Origin: Euphorbia lathyris
Lineage: Eukaryota > Streptophyta > Magnoliopsida > Malpighiales > Euphorbiaceae
DNA: 64,000 nucleotides
NCBI RefSeq assembly: GCF_963576675.1
Contig: NC_088910.1
Coordinates: 25,050,531 to 25,114,530 of the forward strand
Direction: 5' to 3'
The position numbers and the translations under genes were made by a program. The first letter of the stretch is position 1; each line of letters begins with the position of its first letter. Positions 20,133 to 31,408 of the stretch are shown here, piece after piece. The notes beneath the pieces are model-generated. The model saw only the letters and a program-made list of their open reading frames with translations. It was not told the origin of the DNA and did no database searches.

Positions 20133-22991
20133 CTATTTCTTTTTCTTGTGTTGCGACTGACTTCGCTCATGCTGAGCTCTAGCTGCTTGTTCTTTCTCCC
20201 CCGTTTTGTCAGCATCAGGAGGAGGAAGTCTGAAGGCATCAGTTAAGGCAGCTCGAGTCAGTTCTTGGGACAGCTCCTTAAGTTTCTCAGCGCTTTCATT
20301 GACGTCGTCAAAAATTGCAACTCCATCAGTTGATACCTCTTCGGGTATGTTGAGGTCAGTAGCACTGAGCATATTAACGCTAAACGCTTGAGCTTTGCCT
20401 TGCCAGATGAGAGCTTCAGTAAGACCAGCAAAGGTTTGGTGAAAGGTCTTTAAAAGGGCTGTGTCGTAATACTGACGTTGGATATTGTTATGACGAATGT
20501 GGTTGAAAGTTTGTTGTATGATAGACTGCATCTCATTCTGTTTCAGTGCGTCAGTATCCATCTCTTGCTTATTCAGATTAAGCAAGTGAATAGCCTCACC
20601 AATTTGCTCTATTGAGCACTGATTGTAAGAAACCATTTGCTCATTTGTCTTAAGTTGCTCGGTGTGAAGCTGAGCAAAGAGCATCTTGACTTCAGACGAA
20701 GTGGCATAGTCGGTGTTCACAGCTGACAATTTCTGAACTTGTTGTTGTAAAGAGTTCAAGTGTTGCACAGTTGTCAGCTGGATCTCAGCCAGCTTGGCGA
20801 TTGAATCCTGCTTAGCTTGCTGTGCTTGAAAAGAGAGGATGATGTTCAGCAAGTCCTTGAGTCCCTTAACTTCGTTGAGAAGCTGAGTGACCTGGGAGAG
20901 CTGAGTAGTCTCAATAGATGAAGACCCAGCAGCAGGAGGAGTGGAATGTTGAAGGTCTCTGATCAACGCTTGAACTGAGTCAATGAGCTTTTTGCCGGAC
21001 TCAGTGGCATTCACATAGCTTTGAGAGCCTTCAGGGACATCAGTGTGACCAGAAGGAAGAGGAGTGAAAGGAGTGACCTGGTCAGTGACTGGAAGTGTTG
21101 TACCAATCTGCACATGAGTTTCTGGGATAGTTGATTGATCGGCAGAGAGTGGAGTTGGAGAAGTGGTAATACGAATACTGTCTGTGCTGACGGCAGAGGT
21201 GTGTGGAGTCGGCACCATGCTTGAAGAAATAGCATGAACAGTAATCGGCTCAACCTGACTTGTTGAGGTGGCGGAAGCATTTTGGTCGGCATGTTCCTGT
21301 TGAGAAGAAACAGAGGCTTGCTTTTCTAATGACGCCGATGCAGTAGAGGTTGGTTGGCGTTTAAAAAATTTGAGCTTTACTGAGGAGGGGTCTTTGGTTG
21401 TCTTTGAAATGACAAAGTCAGGAAGAGTTGGTGGTGGCACAAAATCTTCACTAACAGGCTTCTTACTGGCCTTAACCAACTTTCTTCTTCTACGAGGTGG
21501 AGTGACAGTTTGACTAGGATCTCCTGAGTGAGAAGGAGAAGATTCGTGTTGCTCATCATGAGGCTGGTCAGCTTGTTCTTGGACTGGATCAACATTGTGT
21601 TGATCAAGTACTTGCTCATCTCCAGCAGCAGACCCAACATTGGCCTGCTTAGTCTCATGCTCACTGGCTGTCTCCTTAGAGTCCTCAACGTCATCCTGAC
21701 CGCTGGCCTCTTCTTCTTCATCTTCTGTACTGTCACCATCAAGTTCTTCCTCAACTTGTGAGATGAAATGATCATCCAATTGTACCTCATGTTCTTCGGA
21801 CTCAGCTATTGTACCTTGATACTGGGTGAAGTGAGAGTCACCCGGTACAAAAAAGTCTGTAGGTATGGCGTTGAGGGGAGTCAGTGTAGAAGGTTTCTGC
21901 TTCTTCTGAGGATGCTCAGCAGTTTCCTCAGTTCCAGGCTCACCTTGCCTGGTTCGTTTCTCAGCTGACTTACTAGCTGACTTCTGTCGTTTTGCTGGAG
22001 ACTCAACATTTTTGGAAGGAGTCTCAGCAGTTTTTCTTTTGCGGGAAGCTGGGGCCTTAGTCCTTCGCCCTTTCTTTGGCTCAACAGTTCCCTCAGCTTG
22101 TCCAGCAGTAGCAGCAGCAGCTTTACCTTTCTTCAAAGGCTGTCCAAATTTTAATGCTCTCAGTAAGGCAGCTGTTATCTCAGATCCTCGAGTCTTATCC
22201 TCACCTTCGAGATCAACTTTATGGTCGATGAGGATTCTTGTGATAATTGATCCTAGCCTCAGCGTACCAGAGCTGCGTAGGAAACCAGCGATAAGAAAAA
22301 TTGGCATATTGATTGGAGTGTACGTCAGCATATGCCATATAAAGCATTGCTCGAAGTTTGTTGCTGATGTAGTGCAGTTGATCTTCAGGTAGATGAAGTA
22401 GGTCAGCAAGTAATGAGCCATCTTCTGGTGCTGACCCATAGATGAAGCTGAGACTTCTCCTGAGTGGCCCTCAGGTTTGCAGAAGCTGTGTGCATACCCA
22501 GTGCCATCCTGATCTCCAGATCTCCTCAGCCTTGCTCCCTCAGTTTTTAATTTGAGCAGATTGCCTAAGTAGAGAGGGTTGATGAAGATGGTTTTCTCTT
22601 TCACCACTGTACACAGATAGTCAGTGTTGTCATTTGCAACGCGGAGGTTGTGGTAAAACTCCCTTACCAGGTCAGGATAGGTGTCATCCCTAACCGAAAA
22701 CAGCTCCGTCCAGCCATTTTGTGAAATCCACTCGCAAAAGGGTTGTTCGTTTTGTACGAAGTTTTCTGATACCCATCTTGAGGGCTCAATTTTCCATTCG
22801 CGGACGTTCTCAAAAACCTTGGAGTAGGTCCTGACTTTTACAGGCTTTCCCTGGCCAGAGGTTTGGCCAGCTTTTCCTTTGCTCGGCGAGGTGACTTTGG
22901 TAGGTTCCGGCATAGAGGTTTGCCTGGAAGTGTCATCGGAGCTGGGTTTAGAGTGGCCAGCATCGGAGATGTTGTAGGAAACCTTAGTCAT
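20133..22991 (-). CDS. Sirevirus ORF3 (env-position protein), 952 aa, uninterrupted
   Basis: This frame lies after pol and before the 3' LTR, the position of the so-called envelope-like ORF of SIRE-type elements. Residues about 60-270 form a globular domain like those annotated as putative plant transposon protein (FYHNLRVA, INPLYLGNLLKLK, and a hydrophobic stretch LLTYFIYLKI to MPIFLIAGFL). Residues about 285-350 are very Lys/Arg-rich (KKGRRTKAPASRKRKTAE) and look like nuclear localisation signals; another basic patch PPRRRRKLVKASKKP follows at about 510. Residues 390-460 are acidic. The last third is helical and Gln-rich, probably coiled coil. There is no signal peptide and no convincing C-terminal anchor, so a nuclear or structural role fits the visible features better than a membrane envelope. 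It is the longest intact frame in the element. Confidence 0.8.
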   Translation of the reverse strand: MTKVSYNISDAGHSKPSSDDTSRQTSMPEPTKVTSPSKGKAGQTSGQGKPVKVRTYSKVFENVREWKIEPSRWVSENFVQNEQPFCEWISQNGWTELFSVRDDTYPDLVREFYHNLRVANDNTDYLCTVVKEKTIFINPLYLGNLLKLKTEGARLRRSGDQDGTGYAHSFCKPEGHSGEVSASSMGQHQKMAHYLLTYFIYLKINCTTSATNFEQCFIWHMLTYTPINMPIFLIAGFLRSSGTLRLGSIITRILIDHKVDLEGEDKTRGSEITAALLRALKFGQPLKKGKAAAATAGQAEGTVEPKKGRRTKAPASRKRKTAETPSKNVESPAKRQKSASKSAEKRTRQGEPGTEETAEHPQKKQKPSTLTPLNAIPTDFFVPGDSHFTQYQGTIAESEEHEVQLDDHFISQVEEELDGDSTEDEEEEASGQDDVEDSKETASEHETKQANVGSAAGDEQVLDQHNVDPVQEQADQPHDEQHESSPSHSGDPSQTVTPPRRRRKLVKASKKPVSEDFVPPPTLPDFVISKTTKDPSSVKLKFFKRQPTSTASASLEKQASVSSQQEHADQNASATSTSQVEPITVHAISSSMVPTPHTSAVSTDSIRITTSPTPLSADQSTIPETHVQIGTTLPVTDQVTPFTPLPSGHTDVPEGSQSYVNATESGKKLIDSVQALIRDLQHSTPPAAGSSSIETTQLSQVTQLLNEVKGLKDLLNIILSFQAQQAKQDSIAKLAEIQLTTVQHLNSLQQQVQKLSAVNTDYATSSEVKMLFAQLHTEQLKTNEQMVSYNQCSIEQIGEAIHLLNLNKQEMDTDALKQNEMQSIIQQTFNHIRHNNIQRQYYDTALLKTFHQTFAGLTEALIWQGKAQAFSVNMLSATDLNIPEEVSTDGVAIFDDVNESAEKLKELSQELTRAALTDAFRLPPPDADKTGEKEQAARAQHERSQSQHKKKK

Positions 22992-23457
22992 TGTTGAGGA
23001 TGGGAAAGCTTAGAGGGATTTTTAGAGAGAAAGAATTTCTTAGCCAGAGTATTCGATAAGCGTAAAGAATAAAAATGGGGAATTACCCATTATTTATAGA
23101 GGTGAGAAATGGATCTTATCGAATCCATGTGTCAGTTTTGCATCGGGATTGTGAACCGACAATAATCCTGGCATTTATGACACATTCGGTGCGTACGTCA
23201 TCCTAGGTGGCTATACGCGTGCTTTTGCAATGATTCTAACGGATATAACACTCAGCGTTTTAGAATACTAATCGTTTGATATTCTGAGTGGTCAGTATGC
23301 ATAATGGGATGATTTCTAAGTTTAAGTTTGAACTAATTTACTCAGTGTGCAAGTTTACTTAGTATTTGCTGTTTAATTAGTTTCAATGAGTACACAGCAA
23401 AGACAATCATTCAGCATAGTAATTCACTCAGCATTCATATTCATTTAGCACAAGAAT

Positions 23458-26400
23458 TTACTGAAGAGGATTAAACATACCAATTGCTTCTCTCAGTATG
23501 CTGAACTGCTCACGGGCCAGTGGCTTCATGAAGATATCCGCAAGTTGTTCGTCCGTTGGGACAAAGGTCAGCTTGATCTCACCTTTAAGTACATGGTCTC
23601 TAATGAAGTGATGTCTGATGCTGACATGCTTCATTCTGCTGTGTTGAATTGGGTTCTTTGAAAGATCAATTGCACTTTTGTTGTCATATTTGACTTCAAT
23701 TGTCTTTGTTTGAACACTATAGTCTTCAAGCTGTTGCTTAATCCATATGACTTGAGCAACACAATGACCAGCAGCAATGTACTCAGCTTCAGTGGTGGAC
23801 AAGGCTACTGACGCCTGCTTTTTGCTGAACCAGGATACAAGACAGCTTCCTAAGAAGTGACATCCTCCAGAGGTGCTTTTACGTTCCAGCTTATCCCGTC
23901 CATAGTCAGCGTCAGTGTATCCGATGAGTGTAAAATCATGAGTATTGGGATACCATAAACTTGCGTTCACTGAGCTTTGCAAATATCTAAGGATTCTTTT
24001 TACAGCAATATAATGAGATTCCTTAGGGTTAGATTGATATCTAGCACAGTAGCATACTGAAAACTGAATGCCCGGTCTACTGGCTGTTAAGTAAAGTAGA
24101 GAGCCTATCATACCTTGCTGTCTACTGACTTACCATTCTCGTCAGCGCAGAGGACAGTGTCAGTGCCCATAGGAGTGGATATTGGCTTGCAATTTTCCAA
24201 ATCATATTTCTTTAATATCTCCTTGGCATATTTGGCTTGATTGATGAAGATGCCATTCTTTCCTTGTTTAATTTGAAGACCGATGAAGAAGTTGAGTTCT
24301 CCTATCATGGACATTTCAAACTCAGTCTGCATTTGTTTGCTAAACTCCTTGCACATTGATTCGTTAGTTGCACCAAATATTATATCATCAACATAAATTT
24401 GGGCCAGCAGGGTATCTTTACCCTTTCTCTTAATGAATAAGGTTGTATCAGCTTTGCCCCTGACGTAATTTCTAGTCAGCAGGAAACTGGTCAGCCTCTC
24501 ATACCAAGCACGTGGTGCTTGCTTGAGGCCGTAGAGAGCCTTTTTGTGTTTGTAAACATGGTTTGGGAACTTAGGGTCCTCAAAACCTGGAGGTTGATTA
24601 ACATAAACCTCCTCGTTTATAACTCCATTAAGAAATGCACTTTTGACATCCATTTGGAATAATTTAAAGTTCATGTAAGATGCATATGCACATAGAATTC
24701 TAATTGCCTCTAGCCTTGCCACTGGGGCAAAGGTCTCACCGTAGTCAATACCTTCTTGCTGACTGTAGCCCTGAGCTACAAGCCTTGCTTTGTTCCTGAC
24801 TACATTCCCTTGTTCATCCATCTTGTTTCTGAAGACCCATCTTATTCCAATGGTCTTTTGACTCTTTGGATGAGGCACTAGCTCCCATACATCGTTTCTT
24901 CTAAATTGATCGAGCTCCTCTTGCATTGCGTTCATCCAGAATTCATCGTACTCAGCTTCAGCGAAATTATTCGGTTCTTGAACTGAGACGAAAGCAACAT
25001 TGTTGAGGTACTTCCTGAGTTGATTCCTCGTCATCAGGGTATTCCCAGCAGAATCAAGGATTGCACTTTCCGAGTGCCCTCTTGGAATCCTTATCTCTTT
25101 AGGTAGATTTATGTCTTGTGCTGTTTCTGTTTCAACAATCTCTGCAGAAGTAGATGGGTCAGTAAAAATAATCTTAGGTTCACTCTTACTCTTGGTCAGC
25201 CTTTTAGTGAATGACTCAGTAGCTGGTTCTTGGTCAGCGGTGGTTACTGAGTGTGGATCATCTTCGGTCAGCGGCTGGTATCTACCTGCAGGGTTAGTTT
25301 CGTCGAACTCTACATGTACTAACTCTTCTAAAACTTGAGTTCGCTTATTAAAAACTCTGTATGCTTTGCTGTTTGTTGAGTAGCCCAAAAAGATAGCCTC
25401 GTCAGCTTTTGAATCAAACTTTGCTAAGCTATCTTTGGTATTTAAAATAAAACATCTACAGCCAAAGGCACGAAAGTATCCAATATTGGGCTTTCGTCCT
25501 TTCCAAAGTTCATAGGGGGTTTTCTTTAATATAGGTCTAACTAGAGCCCTATTAAGAATATAGTATGATGTGTTAACAGCCTCTCCCCAAAAATACTTTG
25601 GAAGCCTATGCTCATCCAGCATTGTCCTGGCTATTTCAACCAGAGTTCTGTTCTTCCTTTCTACAACCCCATTTTGCTGAGGTGTTCTAGGAGCAGAAAA
25701 ATTATGGTCAATGCCGCTGGCTTCACAGAATTCAACAAACTTTTGGTTTTTGAATTCTCCACCATTATCACTACGGATGTGAGCTAATTTTAGGTCTTTT
25801 TCATTTTCAATTTTTCTAACCAAATTTGAAAATGTCTCAAAGGTTTCATCCTTGCTTGTCAGCAAGATGACCCACGTGTACCGAGAGAAGTCATCTACAA
25901 TGAGCAAGGAAAATCTTCTTCCACCCAGACTCAGCGGCTGGACTGGACCGAAGAGATCCAAGTGTAGTAACTCTAACGGACGCTTAGTTGAGAAAATGTT
26001 TTTGCTATGAAAAGATTGTTTGATTTGTTTTCCAGCTTGGCAAGCGTGGCATAATTGATCTTTTTCAAATTTAAGTTCGGGCAGTCCCTCAACCAATTGA
26101 TTTCTTGCTAATTTGGCCAGGAGGTCCATGCTTACATGACCAAGTCTCATGTGCCATAGCCAGGAATTCTCTTCCTTTGATACTAAACACACAGTTTTTG
26201 AAAACTTTTTCTCTAAGTCTAGCATAAAGACATTATCTATGCGAGGGGCAGTTAATATTAACTCATTTGTTTTACCCTCGTATATTTTACATCCAGTAGC
26301 ATCAAATATAACTTTTCTCCCATTGTCACATAGCTGAGCTACGCTGAGTAAGTTATATTTGAGTCCGCTGACTAGGGAGACAGATTCAATAGTAGGATTA

Positions 26401-26579
26401 CCTCCGATGGTTCCTGACCCTACTATCTTACCCTTCTTGTTGTCTCCAAAACTTACACTTCCTCCTCGTTTATGCTCAAACGTGATGAACTGAGTTTCAT
26501 CACCCGTCATATGCCTTGAGCATGCGCTGTCAATATACCACATCTTTGACTTCTCGGCACATCTCAGGCTTACCTGCAT
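23458..26579 (-). pseudogene. Sirevirus-like pol (protease, integrase, RT, RNase H), one frame break
   Basis: An 823-codon frame (26579-24108) is followed by a 217-codon frame (24111-23458). Protease: [14 protein letters not shown], where the third position of the usual D-S/T-G is Ala. GAG-pre-integrase: [10 protein letters not shown] and CHACQ. Integrase core: [27 protein letters not shown]. Reverse transcriptase: [10 protein letters not shown] and YVDDIIFG. RNase H: YTDADYGRD, TEAEYIA. Near 24108 the expected DSK-(YRG)[13 protein letters not shown] continuity is lost; a deletion of about 10 bases shifts the frame just before the RNase H part. Pol is in a different frame from gag. The ATG at 26579 is simply the first Met; natural translation may involve frameshifting. 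Confidence 0.88.
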
Positions 26580-26584
26580 TGTAA

Positions 26585-28192
26585 CTAGTTACTTTTAGGT
26601 ACCCAATTCTTTTTGGGTCCTTGCTTGTTAGGTGCAACAGGTAAAGCATCATATTTTATTTTATGGCGACATACATGAACAGTATGGCCATTCTTTCCAC
26701 AGAAGTCACAGCTGACCTTTTGTTTAGGATGTTTCACTGACTTGTCAGCACCCCAGTGCTGAGCGTGCCATCACACCTTAGTGGTGTGTCCTAACTTCTC
26801 ACAAAAGTCACACTGGACTTTTCGCTGGGGATTCCATCTCTGCTGAGTACCTTGGTACTGAGTTCTCAGAGGACTGTTTCTTTTATTTAGAACCTTTAGT
26901 TGGTTCTGGATAGTTGTGACGTCCTTTCTCAGTTTATTTGAAACTGGCTGGACTTCAGAGACAGACTCATGTATGATCTTCATGTTATCATGCAGAGTTG
27001 AATTGTCCTGAAGAAGGAATCTGAGGTCACTCAGTTTGACCTCTTCCACTTCGTCGCAGCGCCTGCTGAGTGATCTAACTTTCTTATTACACTTCTTGAC
27101 AAGTGTGTAAAGATCACTCAGGGCATTAACCATATCATTTATGAGCTGGGGAAGAGAAATTACCTCATTTGATTGCTCCTCGTCATCTGATAGGTCAGCA
27201 TGCTCAGAGACGCATGGCTCAGCAAGTTCGTCAACCATGAAGCATATCTTCGCTAACTCGGTGGCCTCAGTTTCTGTAGATGAAGACTCATCACTGTCGC
27301 TCCATGTAGCCACCATTGCCTTTTTGCCGCTCTTCTTGTCTTTCCTCAGTGTGGGACAGCTTGACTTAATATGGCCAGTTTGATGGCACTCAAAGCATGT
27401 AATGGGCTTTGAGCTGTCCTTTTTGTATTTGCTCTCGCTTGAGTCAGCTTTATACTTATCAAACTTTCTGTAAGGCTTCTTAGAGTATTTGTCATTTTTC
27501 CTGAATAGCCTTTTCATCTTCCTTGTGAACATGGCCATCTCCTCATCATCAGTTGAACTCCCGTCAGTGGAGTCAGCTTTCATGACAAGGGATTTCTGCT
27601 TCTTATCTTCAGATTTTTCCTTCACCTCAAAGTTTTTCATGGATATCTCATGGGTCAGCAACGAACCGATGAGTTCGTCATATTTGTAGGTGGTTAAATC
27701 CTGAGCTTCCTCAACCGCTGTCTTCTTTGCTTGCCAGTCTTTAGGAAGACTCCTGAGTATCTTTTTGACTTGTTCTTCCTCAGTGAAGATTTTCCCAAGT
27801 CTTTTGAGCTCATTAATGATGTTGGTAAACCTTGCATTCATGTCTGAAATGCCCTCATCATTGTCCATCTCGAACAGCTCGTACAGTCTCATCTGCTGAT
27901 TCACCTTGGACTCTTTTACTTTATTGGTTCCCTCATAGGTGACTTCCAGCTTTTTCCAGATCTCTTGCGCCGACTCACAACCTGAGATTTTATTATATTC
28001 TGCAGCATCGAGCGAACAGTGAAGCATATTGATAGCCGAAGCATGATTTTGGAGCTTCTTAAGATCATCCTCTGTCCATTTGGCCTCAGCTTTTAGAACT
28101 GTTTGGCCAGCCACAACTTCGACAGGTACAAATGGGCCTTGGACTATAGATAGCCAGGCACTCATATTTGTAGCCTGAATGAAATTTTTCAT
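26585..28192 (-). pseudogene. Sirevirus-like gag, one nonsense codon
   Basis: It starts at ATG 28192 (MKNFIQATNM). The first ~220 residues are the UBN2-type copia Gag core (LHCSLDAAEYNKISGC, QEIWKKLEVTYEGT). A knuckle CFECHQTGHIKSSCP lies near residue 275, and two more C-terminal knuckles start CDFCEKLGH and CDFCGKNGH. The second knuckle is cut by TGA at 26771-26773, where its third Cys codon is expected (a one-base change from TGC or TGT). The same frame continues to TAG at 26585-26587 with the typical NWVPKSN end. Gag would form the intracellular particle. Confidence 0.88.
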
Positions 28193-28364
28193 CCTATTCT
28201 TCCAGAAGGTATAGTTTGACCCGAAGAATAGGGGAGGCCTAGTAATGGACAGCCCCTCATGCAGTATATGAGTTGTTTGGTTTCCAGGGAGAAACTAAGT
28301 GCTGTTTTCGCCCATGGTAGGGATCAGCTCAAGGTTGTTAGACCTTTTACAGTGAGCTTTTAGG

Positions 28365-28376
28365 GCTCTGATACCA
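28365..28376 (-). other. Primer binding site, initiator tRNA-Met
   Basis: The complement reads TGGTATCAGAGC, a perfect match to the standard plant retroelement PBS, two bases inside the 5' LTR. Confidence 0.95.
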
Positions 28377-28378
28377 CT

Positions 28379-29723
28379 TGTTGGTCCCTTGTAAGGTTGC
28401 AAGTATAGTTCCAAGGGGGGGGGGGGGGTTAGGAACTATTTAAACTTTTTTGCAATTAGGGCAGACTTCTTTTTCTAAGGAAAAAGGTTTTAACAGCGGC
28501 GCTGAGTAAACAGCAAGATACTGGCTTAGTCAACTGGTGACTAGGTCAGTTTCTTAGCTTGAGTCAGGAGATATCACTTAGAGTCTATTCCCGAGCTCAG
28601 ATGTTCAACGCGCACAACTCTACTTGACCTCTTTACTTGGTCAGTTTTTGGTTATTTTAAGCAAGCAATATATATAAGGAGTTAAAGGTAAGAAATACTT
28701 CACTCAGCAGATTTATCCAGGTTCGGCTTCTTCTAAGCCTACGTCCTGTCCCCGAAACACGTTCCGAGATTTCGAATCCTCTACTGAGCTCTTTAAAGGT
28801 AGAGCCTCAAACCTTTTACAATCTTAGCAACTGAGTATAACAAGAGTACCTTCCTCTATACCTCTACTCAATCCTAATCTCTTGCTGAGTACTATAACCG
28901 AGTACTCAGCCTCTCCTTTCTATCTTCTAGAAATGATAAGTGTTTTTTCCTATACAATGATTTGCTAAGACACTTTAGACGATTGAAAGAATCACTCTAG
29001 ACTTTTACACAAGTGTATGAATTGTAGTGTAAGATTTGCTTTGCTTCTTTGCTTGCAGAACTTGTGTAGAAATTTGGTCAGCGTAATGGCTTGATCAAGT
29101 TCTGTGTAGAATGAAGCTTGTGATGGCACTATTTATAGAGACGTCTGGGCATCGGTCATTTCGAATTTCGAAATAACCGTTGGAGGGAAAATGGCTTCCT
29201 GTCGTTGTCATCCTGACTTGCTCAGAGCTCTCGGCCAATCAGATTTGTGTATATTCTGTCCTCGGTCAGCTCAGCAGACTGTCTCTTCTTTTATGGTAAA
29301 GTCAACTAGACAACATACTATGTCGTCTGAACTTTACCCAAAGTAGAAATACTTTGTCTGGAAGTTTTCATTAGCCAGCTGCTGTCTTGTACGCTTTGTT
29401 GAGACTACTCATTAGCTTCATCTTGAAGTTGTTTCCGAAGGTCTTCTAGATCCTTCTTTTGCTGAGTTGCGTTTTGTCCAAAGCGACAACGTTTTAACAA
29501 ACGCGGGCTGAGTTGTACTGAGTTGTTTGACTTGGGCCTTGACTTCCGTATTAGGCTTGGGCCTTTTAATTCTTGTGTCTTATAAACAATTTTAACTCAA
29601 CATTGAACAAACACATTAGTAGAATAAATCAAAGCATTTAAACTTAGTGTGTTTAGAATATGTATTTCAATTATACTTAAACAATTTTGTCAAATCAAAA
29701 TTATGTGGAAAGGTGTTTCAACA
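28379..29723 (-). repeat. 5' LTR of the Sirevirus-like element (1,345 bp)
   Basis: Partner of 18244-19581. It contains the promoter region; a TATA-like TATTTATAGAG is read at about 29130 (complement CTCTATAAATA), downstream of the U3 part in element orientation. Flanked on the right by the ATTCT duplication and the resumed LINE RNase H. Confidence 0.93.
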
Positions 29724-30122
29724 ATTCTCACTGGTATCAATCTTGCTAAAAGGCTGGGTGTTAAGAGGCTTTCTGTGGAGTCTGATAACATGGAGGCCAT
29801 CAAAATGATTTCTGAAAATCATACTATGGGTCTTAATAGTCGCAACCTTATCAAAGCTATTAAAAGGCTTTGCTCCTCCTTTGAGATCTTAGAGTTCAGT
29901 CACATATTTAGAGAGCAGAACCGTGTTGCAGATCGCTTGGCGGCGGCGGGCCATGAGGGGACGTTAGGTGTTACTACCCTTTCTGTTTCCCCTAGTTTCC
30001 TCTCTCCTCTTCTTTTAGAGGATGGGATTGGGGTTAGCTTCCCTAGTCTAATCCCAGGGTAGTTGTTGTTGGTTGTTTTTCTTTTCCTTTTCTACCAAAA
30101 AAAAAATAAAGAAGAAATTCTT

Positions 30123-31408
30123 GCACTCCCGGCTTGATAGAAGCCTAAACAAAGTTCACCACTTGTAATTTGATTAAATAAAAATACAAATAACAATCTG
30201 TATTCAATCTTACTCAAATAATTAAACAAATAATTCACTAATGATGATATGGATATTCTTTCAAATGCATCAGCAGATCTTATATGATTCTTTGGAGGAG
30301 TCTGATATTCATTCACCTTTTATACTGAAGAGTGCATGACATAAAAATTGGGGTGTAAATCACAACTAAAAAAAGGTGAAATACACAATCTAGAAGAGTA
30401 TTGTATAAACAACTTCAATGCTCTGCTGTAATACAGTTTTATACCCATAAGATGCAAATGTGAAACTCTTTGGCAAATTGATAGATATTATAGATATTAT
30501 TCTGTAAATATTCTTTGATATTATCGCATTGTTAGATTGTAGCATACAATATAGCAAAACAGTTGTATCTAAAGTTGCATATAAGAAAGAGATATATACA
30601 AATAAACTCAAACCCATAGTGAACCATGTGCCATAGAGTACAGATGATAGTAGAAAAATATGAAACTTCAAAATCTTCAATACTTCATGCCAAAATAAGA
30701 TAAAATAAAATATGAAATTGTCACATAATTTGCTAGTATTTTGCATTATATATAGTGATAGATTTTATAGATCAGACTCTTGTAAAAATAATAATCAAGA
30801 TGATGGTTTCCATTCCCTATAATGTCAAAAAATTCATACAAAAAATAATTGGGAATCATTAATTACAACCATAAAACTAAGTTAGAGTGGCAACATATTA
30901 CCAGTGAAAAATCGATCCTATCTGCAAGATCGTTGTTTCTCATCCTGCTGCCTACCTCTACGTTCCCTCCACAACAACAACATGCAAAAGGTGTAAAAAA
31001 AAATACAGGAAAAATAGGCAAACATTGATGCCAATCAAAACAATAAAACTTGTTGGGTATATTTAATTATATTACCTTTATAATGCTGAAGTGGTGAGCA
31101 CTCAACATCGTTAAAATCAAGAATTCCTACCAAACACATCCTTAAATTGTAAGATTGTCTGAGGTTTTCTTAAAAATCAATATCTACATAATTCAATTGT
31201 TGCGTATGTCTGCAATTGTTTTTTTTTGTCTCGTTTGTAAATTTCAAATGTTACATCTTTTAGAAACATTTCTACAAACCAATAATCATGACTCCAATTA
31301 CAATTAAAAGTACTCATACATTCATAGAATTAGTACTAAGTAGCAAATGAAAAATGATTCTTGAAATACCTGATTGAACACGACATTTGAATTCCATCTA
31401 ATTGGAGA
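30123..31408. other. AT-rich intergenic sequence between the LINE and the right Tat half
   Basis: No gene is supported; frames at 30092-30316 and 30390-30746 are AT-rich chance ORFs with no domain signature. On the inversion model, the right breakpoint lies in this interval, probably close to the start of Tat sequence near 31.4 kb. Confidence 0.5.

Larger units (their letters stand above)
18244..29723 (-). mobile_element. Sirevirus-like (SIRE/Maximus) Ty1/copia element, 11.5 kb, nested in LINE RNase H
   Basis: TG...CA termini and a 5-bp duplication ATTCT (18239-18243, 29724-29728) define the element exactly. In its own direction: 5' LTR (29723-28379), initiator-Met PBS, gag, pol in copia order (protease, integrase, RT, RNase H), then a long extra ORF3 after pol, several purine tracts, and the 3' LTR (19581-18244). 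LTRs over 1.3 kb, an extra ORF after pol and multiple polypurine tracts are Sirevirus hallmarks. The two LTRs differ at roughly two dozen sites of ~1,340 (about 2%), so it is older than the 42.4-kb Copia element. Confidence 0.92.
14484..30062 (+). pseudogene. LINE ORF2 (endonuclease, reverse transcriptase, zf-RVT, RNase H), broken
   Basis: The endonuclease (about 14520-15150) shows LLCWNVRGA, VAGDFNDIA and HSDHCPILF. The next block, in the same frame after one TAA at 15504-15506, has the reverse transcriptase (about 15700-16560) with FKAPGIDGLPVGFY, LDLENAYDRINWDF, IRQGDPMGPFLF and FADDVLIF. A 13-bp tandem duplication at 16950-16975 shifts the frame inside the conserved RRFLWG region. The zinc-binding C-terminal block (about 17000-17770) has a stop at 17728-17730 and at least one more shift near 17.8 kb. 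The RNase H starts at about 18085 (KLNTDGS, GGVVRD, AELWGI) and is cut at codon level by the Copia insertion at 18239-29728. It resumes at 29724 (SVESDNMEAI, REQNRVADRLA) and ends at TAG 30060-30062. ORF2 does reverse transcription and target nicking for LINEs; this copy cannot. Confidence 0.9.
10847..30106 (+). mobile_element. Full-length plant L1-type LINE interrupted by three nested insertions
   Basis: The element is bounded by an 18-bp duplication AATAAAGAAGAAATTCTT at 10829-10846 and 30105-30122, the second copy merging with the poly-A tail (about 30097-30106). It begins with a (CT)n tract and GGCTAGGGTTT, carries ORF1 (nucleic-acid binding) and ORF2 (endonuclease, RT, RNase H), and has a very short 3' UTR. 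Subtracting the hAT MITE, the deleted LTR element, the Sirevirus-like element and one copy of each target duplication leaves about 6.2 kb, a normal length for a complete plant LINE. Insertion order is clear: LINE first, the others later. Confidence 0.92.
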
